64,000 nucleotides of DNA, from assembly GCF_028464225.1 (NCBI RefSeq), contig NZ_JAQPCN010000001.1:930001-994000 (forward strand), given 5' to 3'. Shown piece by piece: positions 46,186-54,710 of the stretch. Position 1 is the first letter of the stretch; every line of letters starts with the position of its first letter. The position numbers and the translations under genes are program-made. Under the pieces are notes generated by a model, which had not been told where the DNA came from, ran no database searches, and worked only from the letters and a program-made list of their open reading frames with translations. The DNA is from Zeaxanthinibacter sp. PT1. Lineage in GTDB: Bacteria > Bacteroidota > Bacteroidia > Flavobacteriales > Flavobacteriaceae.

Positions 46186-46875
46186 TTAGTCGATATAGAT
46201 CTGGTCCCAATCAAAGGGCATCACTTTACCAACCAAATGTTCCTGTCGTGTTCCGGCTTCGAGTTCATCGTCCGCCCTGAAAGACACTTTAAGGATCGAG
46301 GTTCCATCTTCCTGGCGCTCCCGGAACATATAGCCAATAGCATCGCTATCTGCCATGATAAGGTTCTTGAGCTTGCCTGAGAGGTCTAAGGACTGTACTG
46401 ATACAGATGCATCAGCCTCTTCATTGATGATGGTCTTCTTCCGGTGTCCGATCAGGATTAAGTGCGGAGTCACGCTTTTAAGGCGTCGGATCCAGGTCAT
46501 TGTCTTTAGCCTGGTCTCATTGTACCCTGCGCCATAAGGCATACCAATTAGGTTGGTGACACCATTGGCTTTACAGATGCCTCTCTCAATCCAGTCCACC
46601 AGGTTGTCCAGGGTATCTACGGCAATGTACTTGTACTGAAAAGAATTGGTTTTCTTCTCCTCCAAAAGTGCCTTGAAGACTTCTCCGAACTCCTTCAGGT
46701 TGTTAGCCTGGACTTTCATGGCGCTTACCATGTCGGTACCTGCCTCGGTATCTATAATCAGACAGCCGTCTAACTTAGAGAGTACCGTGGTTTTACCGAC
46801 CTTGGATTGACCGAAGAGGGTTAATAATTTAGGGTTGCTGCGACTTGACGGCACCCTTTCTTTGGGTAATTCCAT
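46186..46875 (-). CDS. Sak4-like RecA-fold ATPase
   Basis: The protein has 229 residues. Walker A GQSKVGKTT (22-30) and IIDTEAG follow the AAA_24/Sak4 layout, with TWIRRLK and LILIGHRKK at the Walker B and sensor positions. Sak4-type proteins anneal single strands or load with phage recombination nucleases. It lies 17 nt from the DnaB-like gene and upstream of the SSB-like gene. The PD-(D/E)XK exonuclease is encoded 8 kb away. Confidence 0.82.
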   Translation of the reverse strand: MELPKERVPSSRSNPKLLTLFGQSKVGKTTVLSKLDGCLIIDTEAGTDMVSAMKVQANNLKEFGEVFKALLEEKKTNSFQYKYIAVDTLDNLVDWIERGICKANGVTNLIGMPYGAGYNETRLKTMTWIRRLKSVTPHLILIGHRKKTIINEEADASVSVQSLDLSGKLKNLIMADSDAIGYMFRERQEDGTSILKVSFRADDELEAGTRQEHLVGKVMPFDWDQIYID

Positions 46876-46892
46876 ACGTAGTATTTAAAGGA

Positions 46893-47990
46893 TTATTTAA
46901 TAAGTGCTTGTTTTTCAAGGAGTAATACCCTTTGGAGATCCTCATTCGATATCGCATCGAAAATCTCCTGGCGAATGTCCTTATCCTTGGGTCGCTGTAC
47001 GAACATCCCATATTTGAGGAAGTTGTACATCAGGATGAACCCTTGCTGTCCATTACGCTGCTTGAGTGCATGGAGTGCAATAAGGTGCTTGGTAGGAATA
47101 TTATTCTTACCGTAGTATTCCAGGTTAAGGAGTGCCGGTTGGTGTACCACCAGTACCACATCAGATGCATGGTATAATTGCTTACTTCCATGGATATCTG
47201 TCTTGGTAGGGTAGTGCATTGCCGGGTTGGTAGGATCCCTTCTTCGCTCGCCTTCTATCTTATCATTGAGCTGTCCCAGGATAATGCCTAGGAGTCCATA
47301 CTCCTTCTTGAGTTGTATGAACATCTTGCCCAATTCTGCCAGGGTTTCAATCTCATTCTCACCCTTTTCATTGAGGACAAGCAGGGAGTGGTCCATCGTG
47401 ACAACGATCTTATGATCCTTGTACTTGTCTGAGGCGGCAACGTTCTTGATGGTTGCCTCTATCTGCAACCTGGTACCTGGATTCTCGAAATAGAGAATAG
47501 GTTCCTCGCCAATGGCGTTGCAGTAGCTCTCAATTAACTTGTAATCCTCCTTATTGAGAGGATCATCCGATGACATGAGTTTTCGAAATGGTATCTTAGT
47601 GTTCGCTGAGATCCTTCGCATAAACTCTACCTCACTACTCATCTCAAAACCGAAGTGTAAGATGATGAATTTGAAATCCGGATTATTCAGACGCTGGTCC
47701 ATGAAATCACGGATTAGCGTATTGAGAAGATAAGATTTACCGTGTCCGGAAGCTCCAGCTAGTAGCACCAGCTGACCGAAGTGAAATCCGCCCAGGAGCA
47801 TCCTGTTTAGGCTGGTGTAGCGTGTGCGTAGTACCTTGTGTTTTCCCGCCAGGGAATCTGTCAGGTGCTTCTTCACACCCTCTATGGTACTTGTGGTGTT
47901 CTTCGCCTTTAGAGCAATCGAAGAGAAGGTCTTTTTCCCTTTGGGTATTTCTGCCTTAATTAAATTGGTATTCGGAAGGTAGTTCTCCAT
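46893..47990 (-). CDS. DnaB-like replicative helicase (SF4)
   Basis: The protein has 365 residues. Walker A GASGHGKS (79-86) sits in LVLLAGASGHGKSYLL. Downstream blocks include FIILHFGFEMSSE, VTMDHSLLVLNEKGE and GIILGQLND, with HASDVVLVV near the C-terminus. It lacks the long DnaB N-terminal domain, fitting compact phage SF4 helicases. It overlaps the preceding gene by 35 nt, suggesting coupled synthesis with a loader. Confidence 0.82.
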   Translation of the reverse strand: MENYLPNTNLIKAEIPKGKKTFSSIALKAKNTTSTIEGVKKHLTDSLAGKHKVLRTRYTSLNRMLLGGFHFGQLVLLAGASGHGKSYLLNTLIRDFMDQRLNNPDFKFIILHFGFEMSSEVEFMRRISANTKIPFRKLMSSDDPLNKEDYKLIESYCNAIGEEPILYFENPGTRLQIEATIKNVAASDKYKDHKIVVTMDHSLLVLNEKGENEIETLAELGKMFIQLKKEYGLLGIILGQLNDKIEGERRRDPTNPAMHYPTKTDIHGSKQLYHASDVVLVVHQPALLNLEYYGKNNIPTKHLIALHALKQRNGQQGFILMYNFLKYGMFVQRPKDKDIRQEIFDAISNEDLQRVLLLEKQALIK

Positions 47991-48522
47991 TTTCTGCGCT
48001 TTCTTTCATTTCTTGATGTAACTGCTCCCATCCTCTGGATTCAAAGAACTTGATGATACCGGTATTGAGGTATCCCCTGAACTTTGCCCAATCAATAGCA
48101 AGTATGATGCTGTTGTGAAGTGGGACATTTGATTTAATTAAATTGATGTAGCGCTCCTCTAGCTCCTCCATGTTACACCCTTTGGTAGGCATCTTTTTGG
48201 AGTGGATGAACAAAAAGTTAGGGTATGCCTCCCAGAACTCTCTAAACATTAGAGAAGGATCCTTGGAGAAGATCAGCTCTTTGAACTGGTCTGTCACCTC
48301 GAATGCATCCGCACTGAACTTCTTGTTGTCTTTATTGGTATTGATCAAAAATCCACGGTCTACCAACTCCAGGATTTCACGCTTGGAGAAAGGTTCGCCT
48401 TCTTCTACCGTGCGGTAGAGTAGTGCGTATTCGCGATATAGGATCAGCCAAATGAAATAAAACTGGTCTCTTGTAAGGTTATGGCGCAGTAGAAACTCCC
48501 CATACCTTTTGATGTCTATCAT
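47956..48522 (-). CDS. Candidate replisome organiser or helicase loader
   Basis: The protein has 188 residues. Predicted winged-helix N-terminus (KREILELVDRGFLINTN, about 45-62), then an alpha-helical C-terminal half. Its 3' end overlaps the helicase gene by 35 nt, the order expected for a loader. The DnaD-like call is by pattern and position. No Walker motif is seen. Confidence 0.5.
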   Translation of the reverse strand: MIDIKRYGEFLLRHNLTRDQFYFIWLILYREYALLYRTVEEGEPFSKREILELVDRGFLINTNKDNKKFSADAFEVTDQFKELIFSKDPSLMFREFWEAYPNFLFIHSKKMPTKGCNMEELEERYINLIKSNVPLHNSIILAIDWAKFRGYLNTGIIKFFESRGWEQLHQEMKESAENGELPSEYQFN

Positions 48523-49742
48523 ATAGCTGCTTTTAATTGTTGTACTTGATTTTTAATTTCGTCGATACTATCGACCCAGACCACATTTTCGGCTTTTCCT
48601 TGCCTGCTGCGTAGCCACTTCTCATCTTGGGTATTCTTGATGTATAAGTTTACGATCAGTCCTAGTTTTCCTTCGGAGTATCGTATTGCCCTTCCGGTGC
48701 GTTGCAGATCCTGTCTTCCAGAACTTGTCCCGCTACAGATCAGCGCCATCTCAATACCATTGACATCAAACCCCTCGTCTAAGGACATTGCGGTATGGAT
48801 CACCCGTACCTTGGTCCTACCATCTTTGAATTTTGCCATCGACTCACGTCGCTCTTTGGCTTTCATCTCGGAGTGGTATGTCACAGAGATCTTGGGGATC
48901 TCCTCCATAATGCGGTCACAAAATGTGGTGGACTGCGCGAAGGTTATCGTTGGTACCTGGAAAGTCTCAATCAGCTTCACAGCTGCCTCGACCTTTGAGT
49001 TGGCATAATACAAGAACTTCTTTCGCGCTTGCATATTGCGATTAAAGTTCAAGGCAAAGATGAAACACTCCCGGTCTTCCCATCCCATCCGTTCTGCATA
49101 GAGCTTACGAAAGGATGCATCACTTAAACAACGCATGGCGGTGTCAAAGTCATGGCTGAAGAAAGCGAAGTACTTATGGAACAGATCTCCGATCCTCTTG
49201 TACTCCTTCCTGTCCTTCTCGTCCATCTCTAATCCCAGGTTAAATACCCGGAAATCGGAGACGTAGCCATTTGCCAGGGCTTCTTTCATATCCACCTTGT
49301 CAATAACCGGTGCCCTACTGTTAATGATCACGTGCCTGTTATCAGCACGCTCCAGGGTTGCAGTAAGACCAAGGATGAATTTGTACCGGATGCATTTAAA
49401 TACATTCTGGTAGCTTTTGGCAGCGTAGTTATGTACTTCATCACATACCAGTAGATCCGTCTGCCATTGCTTCTTGATCACGGTATTGACTACTTCTACG
49501 GTTACATTTATGAGCTTCATTTCCTTGATCTTACCCTTCCACTGTTTCTTCAGGGCTTGGGTAGGAACAATCACTAGGGCAGACCTGTCTGGTCTTCTCT
49601 CGTTCATGTCCTGGATGATAAGGAGTGCTACAAATGTTTTACCAAAACCAGTGACTGCCTCTAGCGTACCTTTGGCACGATTAGACTTCCATTTCTCAAT
49701 GATTCCCTGCTGTCTTTTAAGCTTTACCTTATCAATCTTCAT
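48519..49742 (-). CDS. DEAD/DEAH superfamily 2 helicase
   Basis: The protein has 407 residues. Walker A TGFGKT (31-36), IVPTQALKKQW, DEVH (101-104), GLTATLE (motif III) and RQDLQRTGRAIR (motif VI). The order matches phage SF2 helicases of the UvsW type that remodel replication and recombination junctions. It starts after the 46-residue ORF and its stop overlaps the next start by 4 nt. Confidence 0.88.
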   Translation of the reverse strand: MKIDKVKLKRQQGIIEKWKSNRAKGTLEAVTGFGKTFVALLIIQDMNERRPDRSALVIVPTQALKKQWKGKIKEMKLINVTVEVVNTVIKKQWQTDLLVCDEVHNYAAKSYQNVFKCIRYKFILGLTATLERADNRHVIINSRAPVIDKVDMKEALANGYVSDFRVFNLGLEMDEKDRKEYKRIGDLFHKYFAFFSHDFDTAMRCLSDASFRKLYAERMGWEDRECFIFALNFNRNMQARKKFLYYANSKVEAAVKLIETFQVPTITFAQSTTFCDRIMEEIPKISVTYHSEMKAKERRESMAKFKDGRTKVRVIHTAMSLDEGFDVNGIEMALICSGTSSGRQDLQRTGRAIRYSEGKLGLIVNLYIKNTQDEKWLRSRQGKAENVVWVDSIDEIKNQVQQLKAAI

Positions 49743-49744
49743 AG

Positions 49745-49885
49745 TTACTCAGGGGTTACGGTTTGAGGATCTATGACTTCCCAGGTGATGATATCACCTT
49801 TGTTGTTTTTGGTGTGCTCGTTGGATGCAGGCTCTTTCGAGGGGTCCAAGGGTCGATCTTTCGATATTGGGGATGCTTTGTTCAT
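49745..49885 (-). CDS. Small protein overlapping the 117-residue gene
   Basis: The 46-residue frame MNKASPISKDRPLDPSKEP, then DIITWEVIDPQTVTPE, runs from ATG 49885 to TAA 49745. It shares 92 nt with the gene at 49794-50147 in another frame. The C-terminus reads like a phage protein. One of the two frames may be a pseudo-overlap. Confidence 0.4.
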   Translation of the reverse strand: MNKASPISKDRPLDPSKEPASNEHTKNNKGDIITWEVIDPQTVTPE

Positions 49886-50147
49886 TTTCTTCTATTTTAA
49901 GGTTCATAATGGAGTCGATACGTGTTTCAGTAAAGAGTGGAGAACCAATATGGTTGGCAATATGGGCTTCCATACTTTTGATCTCCGCTCTGATTCTGAT
50001 TTCTTCTTCTAGGGTTAATTTTTCACTATCAACTTTGTTTTGAGCTAAGAGGCTTTTTAACCTGTCTACATAGTTCTGCAGGTAATTCTTTCTTACTGCT
50101 GTTCTTTGGGATTTGGTCATTGCCTCTTGGTTCTCTACTTTTTCCAT
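49794..50147 (-). CDS. Charged coiled-coil protein
   Basis: The 117-residue protein is helical and rich in Lys, Glu and Arg, with the first half (TKSQRTAVRKNYLQNYVDRL) the most convincing. It starts 13 nt inside the end of the PolA gene. The last 30 residues (after ENEQSIPN) may be an artefact because another frame also opens there. Function unknown. Confidence 0.5.
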   Translation of the reverse strand: MEKVENQEAMTKSQRTAVRKNYLQNYVDRLKSLLAQNKVDSEKLTLEEEIRIRAEIKSMEAHIANHIGSPLFTETRIDSIMNLKIEENEQSIPNIERSTLGPLERACIQRAHQKQQR

Positions 50148-52051
50148 GCGCGGGATACTTCTGTTTCGGCTTTTAGTAAGCCATTAGTAATTATGGTTTT
50201 GGCTGCGTCTTCCATCAGTTCCGTAAGCTTATCTCGCCAAGTATCCGCGTAATCAACATGCGCAATGGTATCAACCTGATCATGGACCGTCATCACTAAT
50301 TTGACTGGTACCTGATCACGTTTGATATACTTGCGTATCTTGACTAGGGCTAACTTGACCATATCCGCGCTACTTCCTTGGATGGGGGTGTTTTTACTCG
50401 CCCGCTCTATCTGTCCCGAAATGCTGGAATCCTCACCGATGTATTTATGCTTAGGGAAATACCTCTTCCTCTTAAAGGGAGGCATTGTCATAATATATCC
50501 ATGACGTTTACCATAATCTCCAAACTTCTGGAGCGTAGCTCGTATGCTGGGGAACGTTTTAAAGTAAGTCTCAATAAGCTCCCTGGCTTCCGGCACCGAT
50601 ATCCCTAGCGTGTCCGAAAGCGCGTACTCTGACATTCCATAAGCTAATCCGAAGTTGATCGACTTGACACCAGATCGAAGCGTTTTATGTCCAGGACATT
50701 CACACTTCTTATTCTCGTATCCGCCATCCTCTCCTAACTTGTAGAAAGCACAGTCAGGTTCTGCTGCATTCTCCCACTTCTTCCCAAACACCAGGGCAGC
50801 ACATACAGAATGTAAATCCTTCCCTTGTTCGAGTGCTGCAATCCACACCGGATCCTTTGCCAGGGTAGCAATCACACATAGCTCTTGAGAGCTGTAATCG
50901 CTACTGACAAATACCCAGTCTGGGTCACTACACACGAAACAGTTCCGGAAGGAATTATCCGCAGGTATCTGTTGCATGTTTGGTTTAGAATTACTGACAC
51001 GACCTGTTGTCAGTACTTGGGAGAAATGCGTATGAATCTTACCATCTGATTTCAGTTTGTCTAGCATGGATGGACCATACGAATCGTACAGTTTCTTCAG
51101 CTTCTTGTACTTCATGAATGCACGAATCAGTGGAGGACGATGCTCCAAGGTACCCAGTACATCCTTTGACAAGCTGGTAAGCTCACCGTGGTAGATCTTG
51201 TTGAAGATCTCCAGGACAGGCTTACGTGAATTCCAATCAATGTTAACGTATGAAATCTGGTCGTCTGGTATCCACAGGTCTAGCTGCTTATCCGGATCCT
51301 GGAACTCTTTAAAGAATGGATCCGTCTCGATGATAGTATTCATCTCGGTTTCACATGTCTTTAAATCTTCCAGGGTCTGGTCTGCACGCTTGAGCCAAAG
51401 CTCTTTGTCGACCTCGATACCATTAAATTCAATATCAGCGAATGCCAGGCATGCTGCGAACTCAAGAGATGCTGTATAGGTCAGATCTTTCTCTTTGAGC
51501 ATCGGAATCATGACCTCACATAATCTGAGGGGTATGATGAGATCCTTCGCACCGTAGATGATTTGTTCTTCGGTGAATGGACCTCGATGTTTCAAGAATG
51601 ATTTTTGAGCAGATTTGCTGATCCACTCATTGAGGTATCTGGGGGCTAATTCATCCATACCGGACGGCATCTCCTTACCCCCATTGATAACCTTATCGGC
51701 AAGCATGGTGTCAAACACCTTATCCAATTCTATCCCTGATGCCTGCTTGATAAATTTATAATCGAACTTAGCGTTCTGTAATACTTTAGTGATATCTGTA
51801 TCTTCAAGGTACATCCTGAAGCTGTCAATCTTGTGGTACCTGGTGTCTACGATAAATTGATTATCCAGGTCACCGATTTGAAACATAACCATCTTATCAT
51901 CTATGAAGTCCAGCCCGGTAGTTTCAGTATCTACTGCGATTCTCGAGGGCTGATGTTCAAATAAATAGGAGTGAATGAACTCTATGGAGTCGATATATTG
52001 ATACTCGTTAGATGGAATGGCGTTTCGCTCTGGGGTTAGTACATAGATCAT
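50135..52051 (-). CDS. polA: DNA polymerase I (family A) with 3'-5' exonuclease
   Basis: The protein has 638 residues. Exonuclease motif DTETTG (D41, E43), polymerase motif A DYSSQE (385-390), motif B KSINFGLAYG (463-472) and motif C HD (590-591) are all present. It lacks the 5'-3' exonuclease domain, as in phage PolA. An insert at about 425-457 carries C434, C450, C452 and H455 directly before motif B, which is unusual. It lies next to the SF2 helicase and SSB-like genes and has a TCACCAC leader. Confidence 0.92.
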   Translation of the reverse strand: MIYVLTPERNAIPSNEYQYIDSIEFIHSYLFEHQPSRIAVDTETTGLDFIDDKMVMFQIGDLDNQFIVDTRYHKIDSFRMYLEDTDITKVLQNAKFDYKFIKQASGIELDKVFDTMLADKVINGGKEMPSGMDELAPRYLNEWISKSAQKSFLKHRGPFTEEQIIYGAKDLIIPLRLCEVMIPMLKEKDLTYTASLEFAACLAFADIEFNGIEVDKELWLKRADQTLEDLKTCETEMNTIIETDPFFKEFQDPDKQLDLWIPDDQISYVNIDWNSRKPVLEIFNKIYHGELTSLSKDVLGTLEHRPPLIRAFMKYKKLKKLYDSYGPSMLDKLKSDGKIHTHFSQVLTTGRVSNSKPNMQQIPADNSFRNCFVCSDPDWVFVSSDYSSQELCVIATLAKDPVWIAALEQGKDLHSVCAALVFGKKWENAAEPDCAFYKLGEDGGYENKKCECPGHKTLRSGVKSINFGLAYGMSEYALSDTLGISVPEARELIETYFKTFPSIRATLQKFGDYGKRHGYIMTMPPFKRKRYFPKHKYIGEDSSISGQIERASKNTPIQGSSADMVKLALVKIRKYIKRDQVPVKLVMTVHDQVDTIAHVDYADTWRDKLTELMEDAAKTIITNGLLKAETEVSRAWKK

Positions 52052-52052
52052 A

Positions 52053-52060
52053 GTGGTGAT
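52053..52060 (-). promoter_or_regulatory. TCACCAC leader, PolA gene
   Basis: The minus strand reads ATCACCAC, one nt before the ATG at 52051, preceded by TTAATTAAATAC. Confidence 0.55.
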
Positions 52061-52068
52061 GTATTTAA

Positions 52069-52350
52069 TTAATCAGCGAGTAAGGCATATTTGGTGGCAC
52101 CTGTATCCAGTAGGGATTGAAACTCATAATCTCGGGTCTCAGCCTCCTGGAGTAATTCCTCGCGCTTTTGCTTGAAAATATTAAAGTTATGTTCGGCAGT
52201 ATCACGTTGTTCCTGCCAGTGTACTATCCTGTTTTCGGTGTAGTACAGTGCTTTTTGTATGTGATCGTCCTCCATCTCCTCAATGGGCATGTAGGTGTTC
52301 TTTGAACACTTCCACTTCCCTTTGGAGTGTGTATATTTATTTTTAGGCAT
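52069..52350 (-). CDS. Hypothetical coiled protein upstream of PolA
   Basis: The 93-residue protein has a basic N-terminus (SKGKWKCSKN) and a helical core rich in Glu, Arg and Gln. It lies 18 nt before the PolA ATG and is probably cotranscribed. No known motif. Confidence 0.5.
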   Translation of the reverse strand: MPKNKYTHSKGKWKCSKNTYMPIEEMEDDHIQKALYYTENRIVHWQEQRDTAEHNFNIFKQKREELLQEAETRDYEFQSLLDTGATKYALLAD

Positions 52351-52370
52351 TGTCTTCTTGTTTAACAGAA

Positions 52371-52392
52371 AAGCACCCCCGAGAGGGTGCTT
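52371..52392 (-). terminator. Terminator of the acidic-tail gene
   Basis: AAGCACCC (52371-52378) pairs with GGGTGCTT (52385-52392), loop CCGAGA. On the minus strand TTTTCTGTT follows. Confidence 0.85.
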
Positions 52393-52409
52393 TATCAGTT
52401 ATTCATATA

Positions 52410-52985
52410 TTAAAATTCATCTTCCAGCTCGTCAGCGTCATCGCTAACTACTGAAAATGCTCCTGCGGCTACAGCCTCTTCTACTTCTTCTTTCTCTTCC
52501 TCTTTCTCAGCTTCCTGCTTCACTTCTTCCTTCTCCGGAGTAGTGTTTACAGATTTAGCCAGGATAGACTCCAGAGACTCCACAAGTGTGTGCCCTGAGG
52601 CTTCCAGTGCCTTGGCAACTGCAACATCGAAGTCTTCGTCAGTAGCATTTGCTTCAACAAAAACCGTAGCCTTTGTGGCGGTGATGGTGTCCCCATTGCT
52701 GGATTTGAAGGTGTAAGGTGCTACAGTCCTTCTTTGGATGCTTCCCTTTACTTTGGTGCCTGCTACAGCATTCCATAGGTAATCAGGTGCATCGTCCAGG
52801 TAAGACTGCTCGTAAGCGGTGATGGTCGTTTTGATTGGTCTAGCCAGTGCATAGCCTATCTCCCCGGTAATGGGGTCAACTACTTCCTCAAAGGAAGGTG
52901 ACTCAATTCTCAATCGCTTGTAATTGCGACCGTTTTTGTCTTGTTTGACATCTGAAACGGCGATAATGGTAACAAAATTTGACAT
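52410..52985 (-). CDS. Second SSB-like candidate with acidic tail
   Basis: The protein has 191 residues. Beta-rich N-terminal 110 residues, then an extremely acidic C-terminal third rich in Glu and Lys that ends DADELEDEF. The tail closely recalls the gene at 45471 (DDDLDEEF). It could be the true SSB or a partner that competes for the same tail-binding enzymes. A TCACCAC leader precedes the ATG. Confidence 0.5.
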   Translation of the reverse strand: MSNFVTIIAVSDVKQDKNGRNYKRLRIESPSFEEVVDPITGEIGYALARPIKTTITAYEQSYLDDAPDYLWNAVAGTKVKGSIQRRTVAPYTFKSSNGDTITATKATVFVEANATDEDFDVAVAKALEASGHTLVESLESILAKSVNTTPEKEEVKQEAEKEEEKEEVEEAVAAGAFSVVSDDADELEDEF

Positions 52986-52990
52986 AATAA

Positions 52991-53000
52991 GTGGTGAATT
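52991..53000 (-). promoter_or_regulatory. TCACCAC leader, second acidic-tail gene
   Basis: The minus strand reads AATTCACCAC, 5 nt before the ATG at 52985. Confidence 0.5.
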
Positions 53001-53104
53001 AGAAAATAATAGTTAAACAATTTGTTTTTTATTGAACAAATGACTAAACAACATTTTCTTTCACATAAAATAGTCTATTAAAGTGTTTTATCGAATTGAG
53101 TTAA

Positions 53105-53112
53105 CAAATATA
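53105..53112 (-). promoter_or_regulatory. Candidate -7 box for the replication block
   Basis: The minus strand reads TATATTTG, matching TAnnTTTG, about 120 nt upstream of the ATG at 52985 and downstream of the Lrp-like site. Confidence 0.5.
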
Positions 53113-53130
53113 TCGATTAAAGACACATAA

Positions 53131-53149
53131 TACAGAATAAAATATTGCA
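53131..53149 (-). promoter_or_regulatory. Lrp-consensus-like site upstream of the replication block
   Basis: TACAGAATAAAATATTGCA, 12 of 15 Lrp-consensus positions by eye. It lies in the 197-nt gap between 52985 and 53183, which holds no gene. Confidence 0.45.
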
Positions 53150-53182
53150 AAAGGGTATGCTATTTAGTCAAATGCATGATAA

Positions 53183-53434
53183 TTAGTCGTTTGCCTCCTG
53201 TGGAGTATTTTCGACGATGAACTTCTCGATCTGGTCGATCATTTGAGGTTCATTGAAGTTAAATGCCTGACGTACTTGACGTCTAAGCTGTTGCGCGAAT
53301 GGTACGCTGTCTTTGATGAGTCCCATGATCTTTCGATATCTAGGGTCCTCATCGGTGAAAAGCATGAATTTCCCGTTGAAAACATCGGCTTGGTGGTTTG
53401 CATCTAAGTGCTCTAAAGAGTTTTCCATTTTCAA
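53183..53434 (-). CDS. Hypothetical small protein
   Basis: The 83-residue protein is acidic and partly helical (FAQQLRRQVRQAFNF, then MIDQIEKFIVEN). Two start choices, 53434 and 53428, are close. A TCACCAC copy lies in a terminator loop upstream. Function unknown. Confidence 0.5.
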   Translation of the reverse strand: MKMENSLEHLDANHQADVFNGKFMLFTDEDPRYRKIMGLIKDSVPFAQQLRRQVRQAFNFNEPQMIDQIEKFIVENTPQEAND

Positions 53435-53457
53435 ATTGGATTATTAATTAATAAATA

Positions 53458-53480
53458 AGCCCCTGGTGGTGACAGGGGCT
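53458..53480 (-). terminator. Terminator with TCACCAC in its loop
   Basis: AGCCCCTG (53458-53465) pairs perfectly with CAGGGGCT (53473-53480). The minus-strand loop is exactly TCACCAC. It ends the 116-residue gene, and TTATTTATT follows. Confidence 0.8.
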
Positions 53481-53511
53481 GTGTTGGTAATCAAGCAGTT
53501 ATATGGTAGAC

Positions 53512-53862
53512 CTATATGTATAGTGTCTCGTTTTTGTATAGTTCGGATTCCCGACCTTTCAACTCATCAATGTACTCCTTGTTGGCTTGTGAAATAGCCA
53601 GGGTGAGTGAGTTTACCAGTTCTTGATAAGCATAGCGAGAAAAATCGTACATAACAGGTTTTCCGGACCTACCTCTGTAGTACCTGGGAATAGAATGTTC
53701 CACAAATCTCTGTACATCCGCCATTACCTGGCGATCCATGAGTAGTTCAACTGTAGAGGGTTCTTCCCGGTTGCTAATTTTCATCAGTAAATAGCCGACT
53801 GTTACAGCTAGTACTGCGATGATGGCAAGGAGAATGAGTGTGAAATCAGGTAAATTTTGCAT
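53512..53862 (-). CDS. Single-pass membrane protein
   Basis: The 116-residue protein starts with a hydrophobic helix (FTLILLAIIAVLAVTVGYLL, about 8-27), followed by a soluble Arg/Glu-rich domain. It is followed by the terminator at 53458-53480. Function unknown; possibly an inner-membrane accessory protein. Confidence 0.55.
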   Translation of the reverse strand: MQNLPDFTLILLAIIAVLAVTVGYLLMKISNREEPSTVELLMDRQVMADVQRFVEHSIPRYYRGRSGKPVMYDFSRYAYQELVNSLTLAISQANKEYIDELKGRESELYKNETLYI

Positions 53863-53888
53863 GATAAAGTATAAATTAAGGATTAGTA

Positions 53889-54131
53889 TTAATTAGCTTC
53901 TACGGTTTCTGGGGTATCTGAGGGTACCAACTTCTCGATGAAGAATCTGTCTTTGACATAATCTCCGGTTGCTACCAATTTCCTGATGTGCTGGCGTGCA
54001 GCTCTACAGGTACTGTGTACGTCAACGGTTCCCGAGAATCCTGTCTTGGGGTTGAATACGTACTTTAGAATGAACACAGTGTTCTCTACACTGGCTGGAT
54101 CTGTGATTACTCGTAATGCTTCTTTTGTCAT
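53889..54131 (-). CDS. Hypothetical small protein
   Basis: The 80 residues have a beta-strand-rich N-terminus (NTVFILKYVFNP) and a basic middle (CRAARQHIRKLV). A TCACCAC leader stands 2 nt before the ATG. No family recognised. Confidence 0.5.
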   Translation of the reverse strand: MTKEALRVITDPASVENTVFILKYVFNPKTGFSGTVDVHSTCRAARQHIRKLVATGDYVKDRFFIEKLVPSDTPETVEAN

Positions 54132-54133
54132 TT

Positions 54134-54145
54134 GTGGTGATAATT
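54134..54145 (-). promoter_or_regulatory. TCACCAC leader, gene at 53889
   Basis: The minus strand reads AATTATCACCAC, 2 nt before the ATG at 54131, preceded by ACTTAATT. Confidence 0.55.
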
Positions 54146-54172
54146 AAGTAAGCCCGAAGGCAGGGTTAATGT

Positions 54173-54454
54173 TTAGTAAATATCAATTTCAGTTGCATCG
54201 CATTCGTCCCAAGGGTCAAGTGGATCTAGGTCCTTCTTAACCTGTTTGGGGAGGTTCATGTGTGCATCTTTTAGCCACTCGATGTTCCCTGAGTCATAAG
54301 GTTCGACTATAAATGCTCCGTGGGTATCCTCATGGGAGATGGAATAACCGTACTTCTTGCAAAGCCTATCGATGTCGTTTAAGAATCTCTTTAATTTGTT
54401 AGGCGTCTCTACAAAATCGTTAGTAGACTCGTCCCAGGTTTGATTGTCTGTCAT
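54173..54454 (-). CDS. Hypothetical small protein
   Basis: The 93 residues contain LCKKYGYSISHEDTHGAFIV, a layout found in small phage proteins of unknown function. A 21-nt leader repeat shared with the next gene upstream stands before its ATG. Confidence 0.5.
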   Translation of the reverse strand: MTDNQTWDESTNDFVETPNKLKRFLNDIDRLCKKYGYSISHEDTHGAFIVEPYDSGNIEWLKDAHMNLPKQVKKDLDPLDPWDECDATEIDIY

Positions 54455-54457
54455 ATC

Positions 54458-54478
54458 TCTCTGTTTATGCGTTATCTA
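54458..54478 (-). repeat. Leader repeat copy 1
   Basis: TCTCTGTTTATGCGTTATCT on the plus strand, identical to 54690-54710 over 21 nt. Both copies stand 3 nt before an ATG. Confidence 0.6.
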
Positions 54479-54482
54479 AATA

Positions 54483-54686
54483 CTACAACTCTTTAGTCAT
54501 TACCCATTTTAATTCTGGATAATCCGTTTCAAAGTGAGCTATTGCAGTTTCTCTATCTTCTGCACTTACTTTAATCTCGAAGTATTTTTTACCGTGTCCA
54601 CCGCAGAATAACCAAGTACGTTTTAATTCTTCTTTATTCTTCCCTTTTTTAGGTGGATTAAAACCTCCATGATGTGAATGTGCCAT
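54483..54686 (-). CDS. Hypothetical small protein
   Basis: The 67 residues start with a His-rich basic segment (MAHSHHGGFNPPKKGKNKEE), then FEIKVSAEDRETAIAHFETDYPEL in two blocks. It resembles small phage proteins with a His-rich start. It shares a 21-nt leader with the gene below it. Confidence 0.5.
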   Translation of the reverse strand: MAHSHHGGFNPPKKGKNKEELKRTWLFCGGHGKKYFEIKVSAEDRETAIAHFETDYPELKWVMTKEL

Positions 54687-54689
54687 ATT

Positions 54690-54710
54690 TCTCTGTTTAT
54701 GCGTTATCTA
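54690..54710 (-). repeat. Leader repeat copy 2
   Basis: Identical 21-nt copy of 54458-54478. It overlaps the last codons of the 53-residue gene upstream. Confidence 0.6.
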
